A stretch of DNA of 52,077 nt from an uncultured beta proteobacterium (GCA_903897925.1 CAIUDG010000103.1:1-52077); one strand, 5' to 3'. Counted from the stretch's first letter, positions 1 to 7,751 are shown. Notes: a model not told the origin generated them from the sequence alone. Program-made: numbers and translations.

Positions 1-90
1 ATCAATCTGACCGGTGATTACGTCTGGCGGCAAAACCGGAAGGTTGAGGATGGGCAGTTTCGGCCGCTACGCAGCAGTGGAAAGTCTTAG
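1..90 (+). CDS. tnpA: Tn3-family transposase TnpA, C-terminal fragment
   Basis: Frame 1 is open from the window edge and ends at TAG 88-90, giving 29 residues that include INLTGDYVW and, near the end, FRPLR. I recognise this as the extreme C-terminus of Tn3-superfamily transposases of the Tn21/Tn501 type. The stop codon lies inside the terminal inverted repeat, as is usual for that group, which independently supports the call. The catalytic DDE part lies outside the window, so whether the transposase is intact cannot be judged. Its strand and position mean the transposon body extends to the left of the window. Confidence 0.75.
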   Translation: MNLTGDYVWRQNRKVEDGQFRPLRSSGKS

Positions 91-123
91 CGTACGATTT
101 TTTCCGAATTCTGCGGCGACCCC
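86..123 (-). repeat. 38-bp terminal inverted repeat of a Tn3-family transposon
   Basis: Read on the minus strand this begins GGGGTCGCCGCAGAATTC and ends ATCGTACGCTAAG, exactly 38 bp. The GGGG start, the GAATTCGGAAAA core and the TACGCTAAG end match Tn501/Tn1721-type repeats as I remember them. It marks the outer right end of the element. A 5-bp target duplication would begin at 124 (TAACA), but the left end is outside the window. Confidence 0.85.
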
Positions 124-560
124 TAACAGAACCGGGTCAATTGGGGTGCTCCAAAGCTGACACCTGCGAACGTCAGCGCCCGCGGCATTGCAGTCTTTAA
201 AAAACTCAGCCAAGATCAGGCAGCGCGGCCCCAAATGCGCATTACAACGCCTCGTAGGAACCGGGTGGCTCAGGTAGCGCCGATAATCCTTGCCATGCAG
301 CCATTGCCCTATCGTCACCTTTACCACTCGGAGATTCATGGTGGCGGCTTAGGCGTCTTTCACCGAATGATGCGCTTTTTCCGCAAGGCTAAGCCCCAAT
401 TGGTAGTGAGGAACTGGCATTACAACAACGTCGATATGGTAGGTAGCTACTCCATTTTTCTCTGCAAAAACGTGGATGGAAAGCAGTATTCCGTTTATGC
501 TTATTGCCCACCGGGGCATCCCCCTCTGCAGGTTAGACATGTGTAAGCGGGCCTACCGAG
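124..560. other. Flank of the transposon without a convincing gene
   Basis: Short frames exist on both strands but none is persuasive. A minus-strand frame starting at ATG 339 reads into the transposon repeat and takes its last 17 residues from it, so it could be a host gene cut by the insertion. A plus-strand frame ending at 546 reads plausibly after residue 45 (YSIFLCKNVDGKQYSVYAY) but has no clear ribosome binding site. Base composition is less GC-rich than the core chromosome to the right. I assign no function. Confidence 0.4.
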
Positions 561-1076
561 CTACCTTGCATAGGTCCTGAACTTCAGAATCGGTGGCTTA
601 AAAAATACGGTGTCATGATAAGGCTTCCTTGCTGGAGGACTGCTCGGGCGCCATTCAGGGCTACCAGTGCGTAGCGCACGGTCAACCCTGACTGCAACCC
701 AGAACCGTAAGGCCAAATGGTGCATCACGTGGCGTGGGCACTTGCCAAAAAAATATCCAAGCTTGTCGAGAATCTCGGTCGGACAGGTTTTTACCCTGAT
801 CGCACGTTGTTCTGGCGGCAGGAGTACACCGTCATGGCAACATTGCTCTATAGCCAGCCACAGGGAGTGTTCCCAAATACATTCCTCCCAGAAGGCCATC
901 GACGCCCAAAAGTCATCGTCTGCCCCGGCCTGTGCAGCGAATAGGGCTAGTTCGTCAGCTAGTTCGGCACAGTCTGATGCTTCGAAGCAGCGGTCGTCAG
1001 GCCAGTACTCAAGCTCATCAAGCCAAGCATCTAGCTCAGTGGGGATGTCATTGAACTTGGTGGGGCGCTGCCGCAT
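561..1076 (-). CDS. Hypothetical acidic 171-residue protein
   Basis: I do not recognise a family. The first half is acidic and rich in Trp, Cys and Glu (for example LDAWLDELEYWPDDRCFEAS, then FWASMAFWEECIWEHSLW), while the last 30 residues are basic. No signal peptide or membrane segment is apparent. ATG 1076 has no good Shine-Dalgarno sequence. It is last of three closely spaced minus-strand genes (1678 to 561), so it may be cotranscribed with the two before it. An acidic soluble protein in such a cassette would fit an immunity or antitoxin role, but nothing in the sequence proves that. Confidence 0.5.
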   Translation of the reverse strand: MRQRPTKFNDIPTELDAWLDELEYWPDDRCFEASDCAELADELALFAAQAGADDDFWASMAFWEECIWEHSLWLAIEQCCHDGVLLPPEQRAIRVKTCPTEILDKLGYFFGKCPRHVMHHLALRFWVAVRVDRALRTGSPEWRPSSPPARKPYHDTVFFKPPILKFRTYAR

Positions 1077-1121
1077 GGTGTGGTCCGATTCGCGTTATCT
1101 CGCCAATGGGTGGGGATCAGT

Positions 1122-1508
1122 CTAGGGCATTTCAGACATGAAGCTACCGATGGTCTCAGGTTCGTCCAATTCAATGTATGTTCCCGGTTGCGACCAGTCG
1201 ATACGGTTCATTGCGATCATGAGTTGATCGCTTTCGATGACGGCTTCGGACCAATTGCTTTGAGCGCAGTCCATCCGGATCTGCAGCCAATCTCCGCCGT
1301 CAAACACTTCGCGTGTTTCAACAGGGTCTTCCTCCATCAGGCGGCGGATTTTTGACTGCAGCATGGACGAATAGTTGCGTTTATCTGGCTTCTGGCTGCA
1401 CCGGACGGTCAGTGACGTACCGCCGCAACCTGAAAATTCTTCTAAAAGTCCTGGCATCCATAGTCGTAGGTGTGAGGTTCCTGGAACTGCATAGGGGGGT
1501 GTGTCCAT
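1122..1508 (-). CDS. Hypothetical acidic 128-residue protein
   Basis: The start at ATG 1508 is preferred over upstream codons because AGGGA lies about 8 bases before it and it begins 14 bases after the stop of the 51-residue membrane gene. The C-terminal half is acidic (EEDPVETREVFDGGDWLQIR, then IELDEPETIGSFMSEMP). There is no signal peptide and no family I recognise. The gap to the next gene is 45 bases. Its position between a small membrane protein and another acidic protein suggests a three-gene unit controlled from the divergent region at 1679-1832. Confidence 0.55.
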   Translation of the reverse strand: MDTPPYAVPGTSHLRLWMPGLLEEFSGCGGTSLTVRCSQKPDKRNYSSMLQSKIRRLMEEDPVETREVFDGGDWLQIRMDCAQSNWSEAVIESDQLMIAMNRIDWSQPGTYIELDEPETIGSFMSEMP

Positions 1509-1522
1509 CAGTCGTTCCCTGG

Positions 1523-1678
1523 TCAACGAAATAGGGTGGGTATGCACCAGCCCGCGCCAATGGCAATGATGATGAACCAAATTGCCTTCTCCGTGCCGTT
1601 ACGTCGTTCCCAGTTGTTCAAAATCTGAAGGAGGCAGTAGCTCAGAAACAAGATGCCAATTCCGGCAATGATTTTCAT
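1523..1678 (-). CDS. Small two-helix membrane protein, 51 residues
   Basis: ATG 1678 follows a very strong ribosome binding site (GGGAGGGAC, about 5 bases upstream), so I favour it over longer readings of the same frame. The product is two hydrophobic segments (about residues 3-20 and 30-47) joined by a short charged loop containing NNWERRNGTEK. It could be an integral membrane peptide, a toxin or a subunit of something encoded by its neighbours; no family is recognised. It is first in a likely operon with the 128- and 171-residue genes and is transcribed divergently from the XRE regulator. Confidence 0.6.
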   Translation of the reverse strand: MKIIAGIGILFLSYCLLQILNNWERRNGTEKAIWFIIIAIGAGWCIPTLFR

Positions 1679-1724
1679 AGTCCCTCCCAGGACAACGGTC
1701 GCATAGTCGCGCCTTGTTTGTTGT

Positions 1725-1766
1725 TTGCATGTGGCCGCGATCACAGCGAAAGTCATTGCATGTGGC
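1725..1766. promoter_or_regulatory. Paired 11-bp direct repeats in a divergent promoter region
   Basis: TTGCATGTGGC occurs perfectly at 1725-1735 and again at 1756-1766. The starts are 31 bp apart, close to three helical turns, so two protein subunits would bind the same DNA face. The pair lies between the divergent 51-residue membrane gene and the XRE gene. I infer an operator, most simply for the XRE protein. Confidence 0.5.
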
Positions 1767-1777
1767 GATAGCAACAG

Positions 1778-1844
1778 TTTTCCCTATATATCGGGATGAC
1801 TCAGGATACAGGAAATTGGACATTTTCCCCATATGTTGGGAAAA
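1778..1844. promoter_or_regulatory. Two TTTTCCC-N8-GGGA operator-like inverted repeats
   Basis: Site 1 is TTTTCCC (1778-1784), 8 bases, then GGGA (1793-1796). Site 2 is TTTTCCC (1823-1829), 8 bases, then GGGAAAA (1838-1844), a perfect 7-bp inverted repeat. The centres are 45 bp apart. Site 1 contains a possible -10 element (TATATA, 1785-1790). Site 2 covers the proposed ATG of the XRE gene at 1833. This is the geometry expected for negative autoregulation by a small XRE dimer, similar in layout to controller-protein operators of restriction systems. Confidence 0.55.
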
Positions 1845-2108
1845 GACTCAATCACTCCAAACACCGCTTTCGGTCTAGTGCTTCGCACACGCCGATTGGC
1901 AGTTGGGTTGACACAGGAGCAACTTGGGCTGGAGTCTGGCGTGCAGCGCAATTTCATCTCACTAATTGAAACTGGACAGAACCAACCCACCATTACGACG
2001 ATTTTCAAGCTGGCCGTGGCGTTGAAAGTTAATCCGTCCAAGTTGGTGGCGGAGGCCGAAAGGTTGGTCGGATTGGTAGACGAAATTCGTCAGAGTGCAG
2101 TAGGCTGA
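1833..2108 (+). CDS. XRE-family helix-turn-helix regulator
   Basis: The 91-residue protein is essentially one lambda-repressor-like HTH domain. Residues about 14-70 read FGLVLRTRRLAVGLTQEQLG, then SGVQRNFISLIETGQNQPT, the typical scaffold with LTQEQLG as helix 2 and an ISLIETG recognition/turn region. A short C-terminal helix follows. No enzymatic domain is attached. ATG 1833 is the only Met before the domain. It lacks a good Shine-Dalgarno sequence and lies inside an inverted repeat, so translation may be weak or leaderless. Size and context resemble controllers of restriction-modification or toxin-antitoxin units, but no such enzyme is present here; the probable targets are its own promoter and the divergent three-gene unit. 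Confidence 0.8.
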   Translation: MLGKDSITPNTAFGLVLRTRRLAVGLTQEQLGLESGVQRNFISLIETGQNQPTITTIFKLAVALKVNPSKLVAEAERLVGLVDEIRQSAVG

Positions 2109-2168
2109 GCATTGGGCAGATCCCTTAATGTGCTTTTGACGCAACATGGGGTCATTCCAACTAATAAC

Positions 2169-2206
2169 GGTACTTTTGACGGTACTTTTTTAAATTAATT
2201 TAAAAT
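2169..2206 (+). promoter_or_regulatory. Candidate promoter with tandem repeats and an 18-bp palindrome
   Basis: GGTACTTTT is repeated at 2169-2177 and 2181-2189 (12-bp period). The perfect palindrome TTTTAAATTAATTTAAAA spans 2188-2205. A -35-like TTGACG (2176-2181) is followed after 17 bases by TTTAAA (2199-2204), or after 19 bases by TAAAAT (2201-2206). Together they look like a sigma-70 promoter with overlapping operator sites, firing toward the candidate RNA at about 2213. Confidence 0.4.
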
Positions 2207-2212
2207 AGTCCA

Positions 2213-2327
2213 GCATCCATGCGGGTTGTAGCCTATATGGTGAGTCCGATAATCGCACCATTTCACGGTATCAGGCAGCGTCAGAAGCCTTCAAAACCCG
2301 CCTTCTTCACAGGAGCGCGGGTTTTTT
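2213..2327 (+). ncRNA. Candidate small RNA of about 115 nt
   Basis: A plausible promoter (2176-2206) and a strong intrinsic terminator (2293-2327) bracket this stretch, and no credible gene lies between them. Inside is a hairpin with arms ATGGTG (2237-2242) and CACCAT (2256-2261), with an inner CGA/TCG pairing. The size fits a trans-acting sRNA, but it could also be the untranslated tail of the XRE transcript. The start coordinate is inferred from the promoter. I recognise no known RNA family. Confidence 0.35.
2293..2327 (+). terminator. Intrinsic terminator
   Basis: A 9-bp perfect stem (AAAACCCGC 2293-2301 with GCGGGTTTT 2317-2325), a 15-base loop and a T run to 2327 form a classical rho-independent terminator for plus-strand transcription. 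It isolates the accessory patch from serC. Confidence 0.8.
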
Positions 2328-2479
2328 GTTGGCCTGCTGGTGCCCCGCACTGCATAGCGCACGCGGTACTGCACGCAAGAACATTGAAGCGGCGCTCCGT
2401 GCCGGTGCGCGAATAGTCTTACGAGTGTGTCCACAGGGTACAAAGGCAGTGCAGCTTCACAGATCTTTACGGTCCTGCT

Positions 2480-2506
2480 ATGGAAAATAGCGCTTTGTTT
2501 TTCCAT
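2480..2506. repeat. Inverted repeat upstream of serC
   Basis: The arms ATGGAAAA (2480-2487) and TTTTCCAT (2499-2506) are perfect over 8 bp with an 11-base spacer. The repeat lies 54 bases before the serC start codon, in the likely promoter or leader, and could be an operator or an mRNA hairpin. Confidence 0.45.
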
Positions 2507-2559
2507 AATTGAACCGCAGTCAGCAAAAACAATATCAGGAGTCTTGCATCAACAATCGC

Positions 2560-3642
2560 ATGAATTTTTCTGGAGGGCCAGGTGCCTTACCAGCATCGGT
2601 ACTGCGCCAAACCCGCGACGCCATCGAAGCGCTGCCTGAGACGGGCTTGTCGGTACTGGGCATGAGCCACCGCTCGGCATGGTTTCGCGGGGTGCTGGAT
2701 GAAGCCGAGCAAAACCTGCGCCAGCTGCTGCAGATTCCGGATAACTACCGGGTGTTGTTCATGCAGGGCGGCAGCAGCCTGCAGTTCTCCATGCTGCCCA
2801 TGAACTTCCTGCGCGGCCATGCGGCCGGGGCGGACTATTTGGTCACCGGCTACTGGAGCGCCAAGGCGCCTACCGAAGCCCGCCTGGAAGGTATAACCCG
2901 GGTGCTCTGGGACGGCGCACCGAGCGCATACAAGCGACTGCCGCGCGCCGATGAGTTGCAGTTCTCGCCAGGCGCCGCCTACCTGCACTACGTGTCCAAC
3001 GAAACCGTCGAGGGCCTGGAATTCAAAGCCCCGCCGGGCCTGCCGGGCGTGCCGCTGGCCTGCGACATGTCCTCCAACCTGCTGGCCGCCCCGATCGATG
3101 TTGGTCGTTACGATTTGATCTATGCGCATGCGCAGAAAAACCTGGGGCCTTCCGGCGTGACATTGGTGATTCTGAAAGACGAATTTGCCAATCGGGCCGG
3201 TACCGGATTACCGACCCTGCTGGACTACCGGACCCACATCGCCGCGCGCTCCAACTACAACACCCCGCCGGTGTTTGCCATCTACGTGCTGATGCTGATC
3301 ACCCGCTGGTTGCGCGACGAAATCGGGGGATTGGATGCCATGGCAGCGCTGAACCAGCGCAAGTCCGAATCGGTGTATGCGGCATTGGACGCGCACCCCG
3401 AAACCTATGTGCCCCACGCCGACCGGGTGGACCGTTCGCGCATGAATGTAGCGTTCAAACTGCGCGACGCGCGCCGTGATCACGCCTTTGCTACGGCAGC
3501 CAAGGCCCTCGGCATTCACGGCCTGGAGGGGCACCGCTCCTTGGGGGGCTGGCGCGCCTCCCTGTACAACGCGATTTCTCTGGCGGAAGCGCAAACACTG
3601 GCGCAGTGGCTGCAGGACTTTGCTTGTGAGGCGGGCGCGTAA
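2560..3642 (+). CDS. serC: Phosphoserine aminotransferase
   Basis: SerC is a cytosolic PLP enzyme that converts 3-phosphohydroxypyruvate and glutamate to phosphoserine, and also serves pyridoxine synthesis. The 360-residue product has the family length and starts MNFSGGPGALP, the conserved SerC N-terminus. GMSHRS and MQGGSSLQF are typical phosphate and cofactor contacts, and HAQKNLGPSG contains the PLP lysine (about K193). ATG 2560 is chosen by that alignment; an upstream TTG would add 17 unrelated residues. The nearest AGGAG is about 20 bases away, so the leader is unusual. Next downstream is a TPR protein rather than the aromatic or serine pathway genes often linked to serC. Confidence 0.95.
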   Translation: MNFSGGPGALPASVLRQTRDAIEALPETGLSVLGMSHRSAWFRGVLDEAEQNLRQLLQIPDNYRVLFMQGGSSLQFSMLPMNFLRGHAAGADYLVTGYWSAKAPTEARLEGITRVLWDGAPSAYKRLPRADELQFSPGAAYLHYVSNETVEGLEFKAPPGLPGVPLACDMSSNLLAAPIDVGRYDLIYAHAQKNLGPSGVTLVILKDEFANRAGTGLPTLLDYRTHIAARSNYNTPPVFAIYVLMLITRWLRDEIGGLDAMAALNQRKSESVYAALDAHPETYVPHADRVDRSRMNVAFKLRDARRDHAFATAAKALGIHGLEGHRSLGGWRASLYNAISLAEAQTLAQWLQDFACEAGA

Positions 3643-3653
3643 CGGCTTTGAAC

Positions 3654-5525
3654 ATGCGATCTCCAAAAGAAGCGAGCGCACGTGCCAACGCCCAGTCGGT
3701 GCCGCCCAATGTGGTGCATGAACTGGTGACGCTGCTGAATGCCGGGCAATGGGATGCGCTGGCGCGGGCTGCCAACCGAGTCACGTTGCGCTACCCGCGT
3801 AACTTGCTGGGCTGGCGGCTTCTGGGCGCTGCCCAATGCAACCGGCAGGCCTTCAACGAGGCGGTGGCCGCATTGCGGCAGTTGCTCAAACTTGCGCCAG
3901 GCATGGCGGAGGCGCATAGCGATATGGCGACCAGTCTGCGTGGTCTGGGCAAATATGCCGCCGCCGAGGCCAGTTTTAAAGTGGCCATAGCGCTCCAGCC
4001 CGGTCTTGCCACGGCCCATGCCAACTACGGCAATTTGCTCAACGAATTGGACCGCAACGCCGAAGCCGAGGCGGCGTTGCTGCAATCGCTGTCGCTGGAC
4101 CCGGCAGCTGCTGCGACCCATAACACGCTCTGCCTGCTGTTGCAAAAGACCGGCCGTCTGGAGGAAGCGCTTCGCAGTGCCGGGCGTGCGCTGGCAGCGG
4201 ACCCGAATCTGTTTGAGGCGTGGGTGAACCAGGGCAATGTGCAAACCGAACTGAACCAGTTTGATGCTGCTGCAGCCAGTTACCGGCAGGCGATTCTGTT
4301 GCGGCCGGATTCTGCACTGGCCCTGTATGCGCTGGGAAATTTGCAAAGCAAGTTTGGCGGCAATCTGGAAGAGGCAAAGCGTTGTCTGCAACGGGCGATT
4401 GAACTGAACCCCGGCGACGCCAACTTCTACCTGGCTTTGGGCAATGTGCACTTGGCAACGCAAGAGCTGCCACGGGCCTGGGAGCTGTTCAAACAGGCAC
4501 AACACATCAGTCCCCTGATCACCCTGCCAGCCCGCACCGCACAGGCTGAATTCTCGGTGCTGCTGCTGGATACAGCTGGCGCAGGATCGACGCCACTGGA
4601 CTATTTCATCAAGCATGCGGCGTATGCCTGTCATTCGTATTGCGTCATGCCGCAAGGCGTTGCGGATGCCGAACCCGATATCGGCTTGTTGCGTGGCAAG
4701 GCCGATGTGGTGATCAATTTGATTGGCGACGCCGACAATGGCAAGGCGTTTTTGCCGGTGGCGCGCCGTTTGGCGGACCAGTTGGCGCAGCCAACCGTGA
4801 ACCATCCGTGCAAGATCATGCAGACCAACCGCGAGGATATTGGTGGTTTGCTGGCCCGCGTTGCGGGTTGTCGATTCCCGAAAACCCGGCAATTTTCGGC
4901 GGACCAATTGCGCCAGGCCATCAGCGCCGGCGACGCGCTGGGCTTTGCCTTGCCAGTGATCGTACGCCTGACCGGAACGCACGGCGGAACCGACATGGAA
5001 AAGGCCGAGACCTGGGACGCCGTGGCGCAATTTATGGCGGCCCATGCAAGCGATAGCTATTACCTGATTGAGTATGTCGACTACCGCTCCGCCGATGGGA
5101 AGTTCCGCAAATACCGCATGATCAACGTCGCTGGAAAACTATTTCCTTACCATCTGGCGATTCATAGCGACTGGTTGGTGCACTATTTCCGGACCGGTAT
5201 GGACAACCATCCCTGGATGCGCCAGGAAGAAGAAGCCTTCTTGCGCAACCCGGAGCAGGTATTCACGGCCGCGCAAATGCAGACACTGCGCGATGTTGCA
5301 GCGGCAACCCAGCTCGATTTCAGTGGTATCGATTGCGCGTTAGACGCGCAAGGGCAGGTGTTGGTATTTGAAACCAACGCCACCATGCTGGTACACGACG
5401 AAAAGACTGAAGTCTATGCCTACAAGAATCCTTACATCGCAAGGATCAAGCAGGCTTTTAACGAGATGCTGGGTGCCATGGCGAAACCACTGACAGGACG
5501 GCCGGACGGACCGACAATGCAGTGA
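3654..5525 (+). CDS. TPR protein with C-terminal ATP-grasp-like domain
   Basis: The 623-residue protein has two parts. Residues about 15-290 are tandem tetratricopeptide repeats (for example AEASFKVAIALQPGLATAHA and AAASYRQAILLRPDSALALY), a protein-binding scaffold. Residues about 345-605 resemble an ATP-grasp ligase: PVIVRLTGTHGG (near 432) looks like the nucleotide loop, and IDCALDAQGQVLVFETNAT (near 560-575) carries the D and E-x-N metal ligands of the family. There is no signal peptide. A TTG two codons earlier is an alternative start. It begins 11 bases after serC and ends 6 bases before the FUSC gene, so the three may be cotranscribed. Substrate unknown; the TPR part may recruit a protein to be modified by ligation. 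Confidence 0.7.
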   Translation: MRSPKEASARANAQSVPPNVVHELVTLLNAGQWDALARAANRVTLRYPRNLLGWRLLGAAQCNRQAFNEAVAALRQLLKLAPGMAEAHSDMATSLRGLGKYAAAEASFKVAIALQPGLATAHANYGNLLNELDRNAEAEAALLQSLSLDPAAAATHNTLCLLLQKTGRLEEALRSAGRALAADPNLFEAWVNQGNVQTELNQFDAAAASYRQAILLRPDSALALYALGNLQSKFGGNLEEAKRCLQRAIELNPGDANFYLALGNVHLATQELPRAWELFKQAQHISPLITLPARTAQAEFSVLLLDTAGAGSTPLDYFIKHAAYACHSYCVMPQGVADAEPDIGLLRGKADVVINLIGDADNGKAFLPVARRLADQLAQPTVNHPCKIMQTNREDIGGLLARVAGCRFPKTRQFSADQLRQAISAGDALGFALPVIVRLTGTHGGTDMEKAETWDAVAQFMAAHASDSYYLIEYVDYRSADGKFRKYRMINVAGKLFPYHLAIHSDWLVHYFRTGMDNHPWMRQEEEAFLRNPEQVFTAAQMQTLRDVAAATQLDFSGIDCALDAQGQVLVFETNATMLVHDEKTEVYAYKNPYIARIKQAFNEMLGAMAKPLTGRPDGPTMQ

Positions 5526-5531
5526 CAAACC

Positions 5532-7751
5532 ATGTCTATTCCTCCCGCGTTGTCGCGCCAATCCCGACTATTACTGCGCCTCTGCCTGAGCTATTACGTC
5601 AGTAATGGCCTGGCCGCCGCGCTCGGCCTGTTTCTGATCTCGGCCTTGTTGCACCCACTGCTGGGCGCCAGCGCAGCGGGCGCAGCGACGATCGGGGTCA
5701 TTGTCTGCATTCCACCGGATCAGGCGGCACCGGTGAAGGGCAAATTTTTGCACCTGTTGCCGGCGGCGGTGCTGGGCGCGCCGCTGTTTTTTGCCGTGCA
5801 GATACTGCACAGCCGACCGCTGCTGCTGGGGCTGCTGCTGGTGCCGGCCAGCTTTCTGGCCTTTCTGGCCGGTGCCTGGGGCAAGCGCGGCTTGCCGATC
5901 GTGGTTTCGGTGATGTTTTCCATGGTGTTCTCCATGGCCGTACCGGTCAGCGCAGGAATGGCGGGGGCGCTGGACAGCACCCGTTACTTCGCGCTTGGTG
6001 CCGCGCTTTACCTGGTCTACGCCACTCTGGTCAATGCGCTCCTCAATGCGCGTTATCGCAAGCAGATGCTGGCCGACACCCTGATGGCAGTGGCCCAGCT
6101 CATGCGCACCCAGGCCGAGCAGTTTGTCCTCAATGCCGCGGCGGACCGCCGCGCACAGCTGCCGCTGATGGGCGTACTCTTGCGCCAGCAGGCGGCGCTG
6201 ACCGATTTGTTGCAGGCCTCGCGCGACTTGATTCTGGAGTCGCCCAACTCGCATCCGCGCCAACGGCTGGCGGCGAGCCTGATGGTAGCGCTGGAAATGC
6301 GCGACCACCTGATGGCGTGTAGCCTGGACCTGGACGCACTCAATGCCGCGCCAGGCAACTTTCAGGCAATGCAGGGCCTGAGCGCCATTCTTTGCGCGCT
6401 GGCGCAGGACCTGGAAGTGCTTGCGGATTGCTATTTGCTGGGCCAACTTGCGCCGCCACTGGGCAGCCGCAGGCCGCAGCTCGAGGCGCTGCCCTGGGAG
6501 TCTGCCGATGCGGCAACGCCGGATACCGCCCGCATGCTGGCGCGCGGCCTGGCCAACCGGGTCGGCAATCTCAGTGACGAGTCGGTACGCCTGTCGGACC
6601 TGGCCCGTGGTGTGGCCGAACCCGACATTGCGCTGATTCGCAGCAACTGGCAAATGTTTGTCAGCACCACGCGTTGGTCGTGGCGCCCATTTTTGTCCAT
6701 CTGGCGCTGGGACGCACCGCCGCTGCGCCACGCCGTGCGCGCAGCGCTGGCAATCGGTTTTGCTTACGGCACGAGTCTGGTGTTGCCCTGGGGTACCCAT
6801 GACTACTGGATACTGCTAACCATCGTTGTGGTGCTGCGCGGCAGCTTGGCGCAAACCCTGGAGCGGCGCAATAGCCGTGTTGCCGGTACGCTGATCGGCT
6901 GCCTGCTGGCCGGGCTGGTACTTGCCGCCCATGCACCGATGCTGGTAATGCTGCTACTGCTGACCTGTGCGCAAGCCATTGCCCATGCGCTGGCGGTGCG
7001 GCGCTATCTGGTGACGGCGATTGCCGCCACGGTGCTGGGCCTGGTGCAGGCGCACTTGGTGAACGCCGGGATCAGTCCGGTATTTGCGGTGCTGGAGCGC
7101 GTGGCTGACACCTTGCTGGGGGTATCGATTGCCTGGGCTTTCAGCTACGTTCTTCCGTCCTGGGAGCGGCACCAGATTGCCGCGCTGGTGGCGCGCGCGC
7201 TGGCGGCGCAGGCGCGCTATGCCCAGCGCTCGTTAACGCTGGGACAGGTCGAACAGATGGAAGGTTCGCCCGAGCTGGCCTGGCGCCTGGCGCGCCGCGA
7301 GAGTTACGACAGCCTGTCGGCTTTGGTGCAGGCGACCCAGCGCGCGCTGGCAGAGCCGCGCGCCGTGCAGCCGCCGCTGGAAGTTCTGGGCCGTATTTTG
7401 GCGCGCAGCTACCAGCTATTGGGGCAGCTGACCTCGATCAAAACGATGCTGACGGTGCGCCGCGCGCGTTTGCAGCTGGACCGCATTGCACCCGCGCTGG
7501 CACACACCGCACAAGCGATCGATGCGTCGTTGCAGCGGCCGGCGGCGCTGGCGGCGTCCGGCTTGGCACCGGCGGCACTTACCAAGGCGGATGCCGGGAT
7601 GGCCCAGGCAGAACGCAGCGATGAACTGCCGGACCCTTTTGAGAGCGATCTGACGCCCTGGCTGCTGCGCCGACTGCACCTGCTGACCGAGGTGTCTTGC
7701 CAATTGGCGGACGAGGTTGAGGCGTTTTCCGAGGCCTCGCAGCGGCAATAG
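5532..7751 (+). CDS. FUSC-family membrane transporter
   Basis: The 739-residue inner-membrane protein has the split layout of the FUSC/YccS/AaeB family. A hydrophobic block of about six helices fills residues 15-170, a soluble helical region follows (about 170-385), then a second block of six helices (about 395-540, including GTHDYWILLTIVVVLRGS), and a soluble C-terminal tail. Family members export aromatic acids or fusaric acid, or remain uncharacterised; the substrate here is unknown. It starts 6 bases after the TPR/ATP-grasp gene, suggesting translational coupling. No membrane-fusion partner is nearby, so it is more like YccS than AaeB. Confidence 0.8.
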   Translation: MSIPPALSRQSRLLLRLCLSYYVSNGLAAALGLFLISALLHPLLGASAAGAATIGVIVCIPPDQAAPVKGKFLHLLPAAVLGAPLFFAVQILHSRPLLLGLLLVPASFLAFLAGAWGKRGLPIVVSVMFSMVFSMAVPVSAGMAGALDSTRYFALGAALYLVYATLVNALLNARYRKQMLADTLMAVAQLMRTQAEQFVLNAAADRRAQLPLMGVLLRQQAALTDLLQASRDLILESPNSHPRQRLAASLMVALEMRDHLMACSLDLDALNAAPGNFQAMQGLSAILCALAQDLEVLADCYLLGQLAPPLGSRRPQLEALPWESADAATPDTARMLARGLANRVGNLSDESVRLSDLARGVAEPDIALIRSNWQMFVSTTRWSWRPFLSIWRWDAPPLRHAVRAALAIGFAYGTSLVLPWGTHDYWILLTIVVVLRGSLAQTLERRNSRVAGTLIGCLLAGLVLAAHAPMLVMLLLLTCAQAIAHALAVRRYLVTAIAATVLGLVQAHLVNAGISPVFAVLERVADTLLGVSIAWAFSYVLPSWERHQIAALVARALAAQARYAQRSLTLGQVEQMEGSPELAWRLARRESYDSLSALVQATQRALAEPRAVQPPLEVLGRILARSYQLLGQLTSIKTMLTVRRARLQLDRIAPALAHTAQAIDASLQRPAALAASGLAPAALTKADAGMAQAERSDELPDPFESDLTPWLLRRLHLLTEVSCQLADEVEAFSEASQRQ

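Noticed and set aside
2237..2261. Possible tRNA 3' end because of CGCACCA
   Set aside because: No GTTCRANNC T-loop and no cloverleaf can be formed; the bases are better explained as a simple hairpin.
2219..2416. Plus-strand open frame of 65 codons
   Set aside because: It runs straight through a strong intrinsic terminator, has no ribosome binding site, and its sequence is not protein-like.
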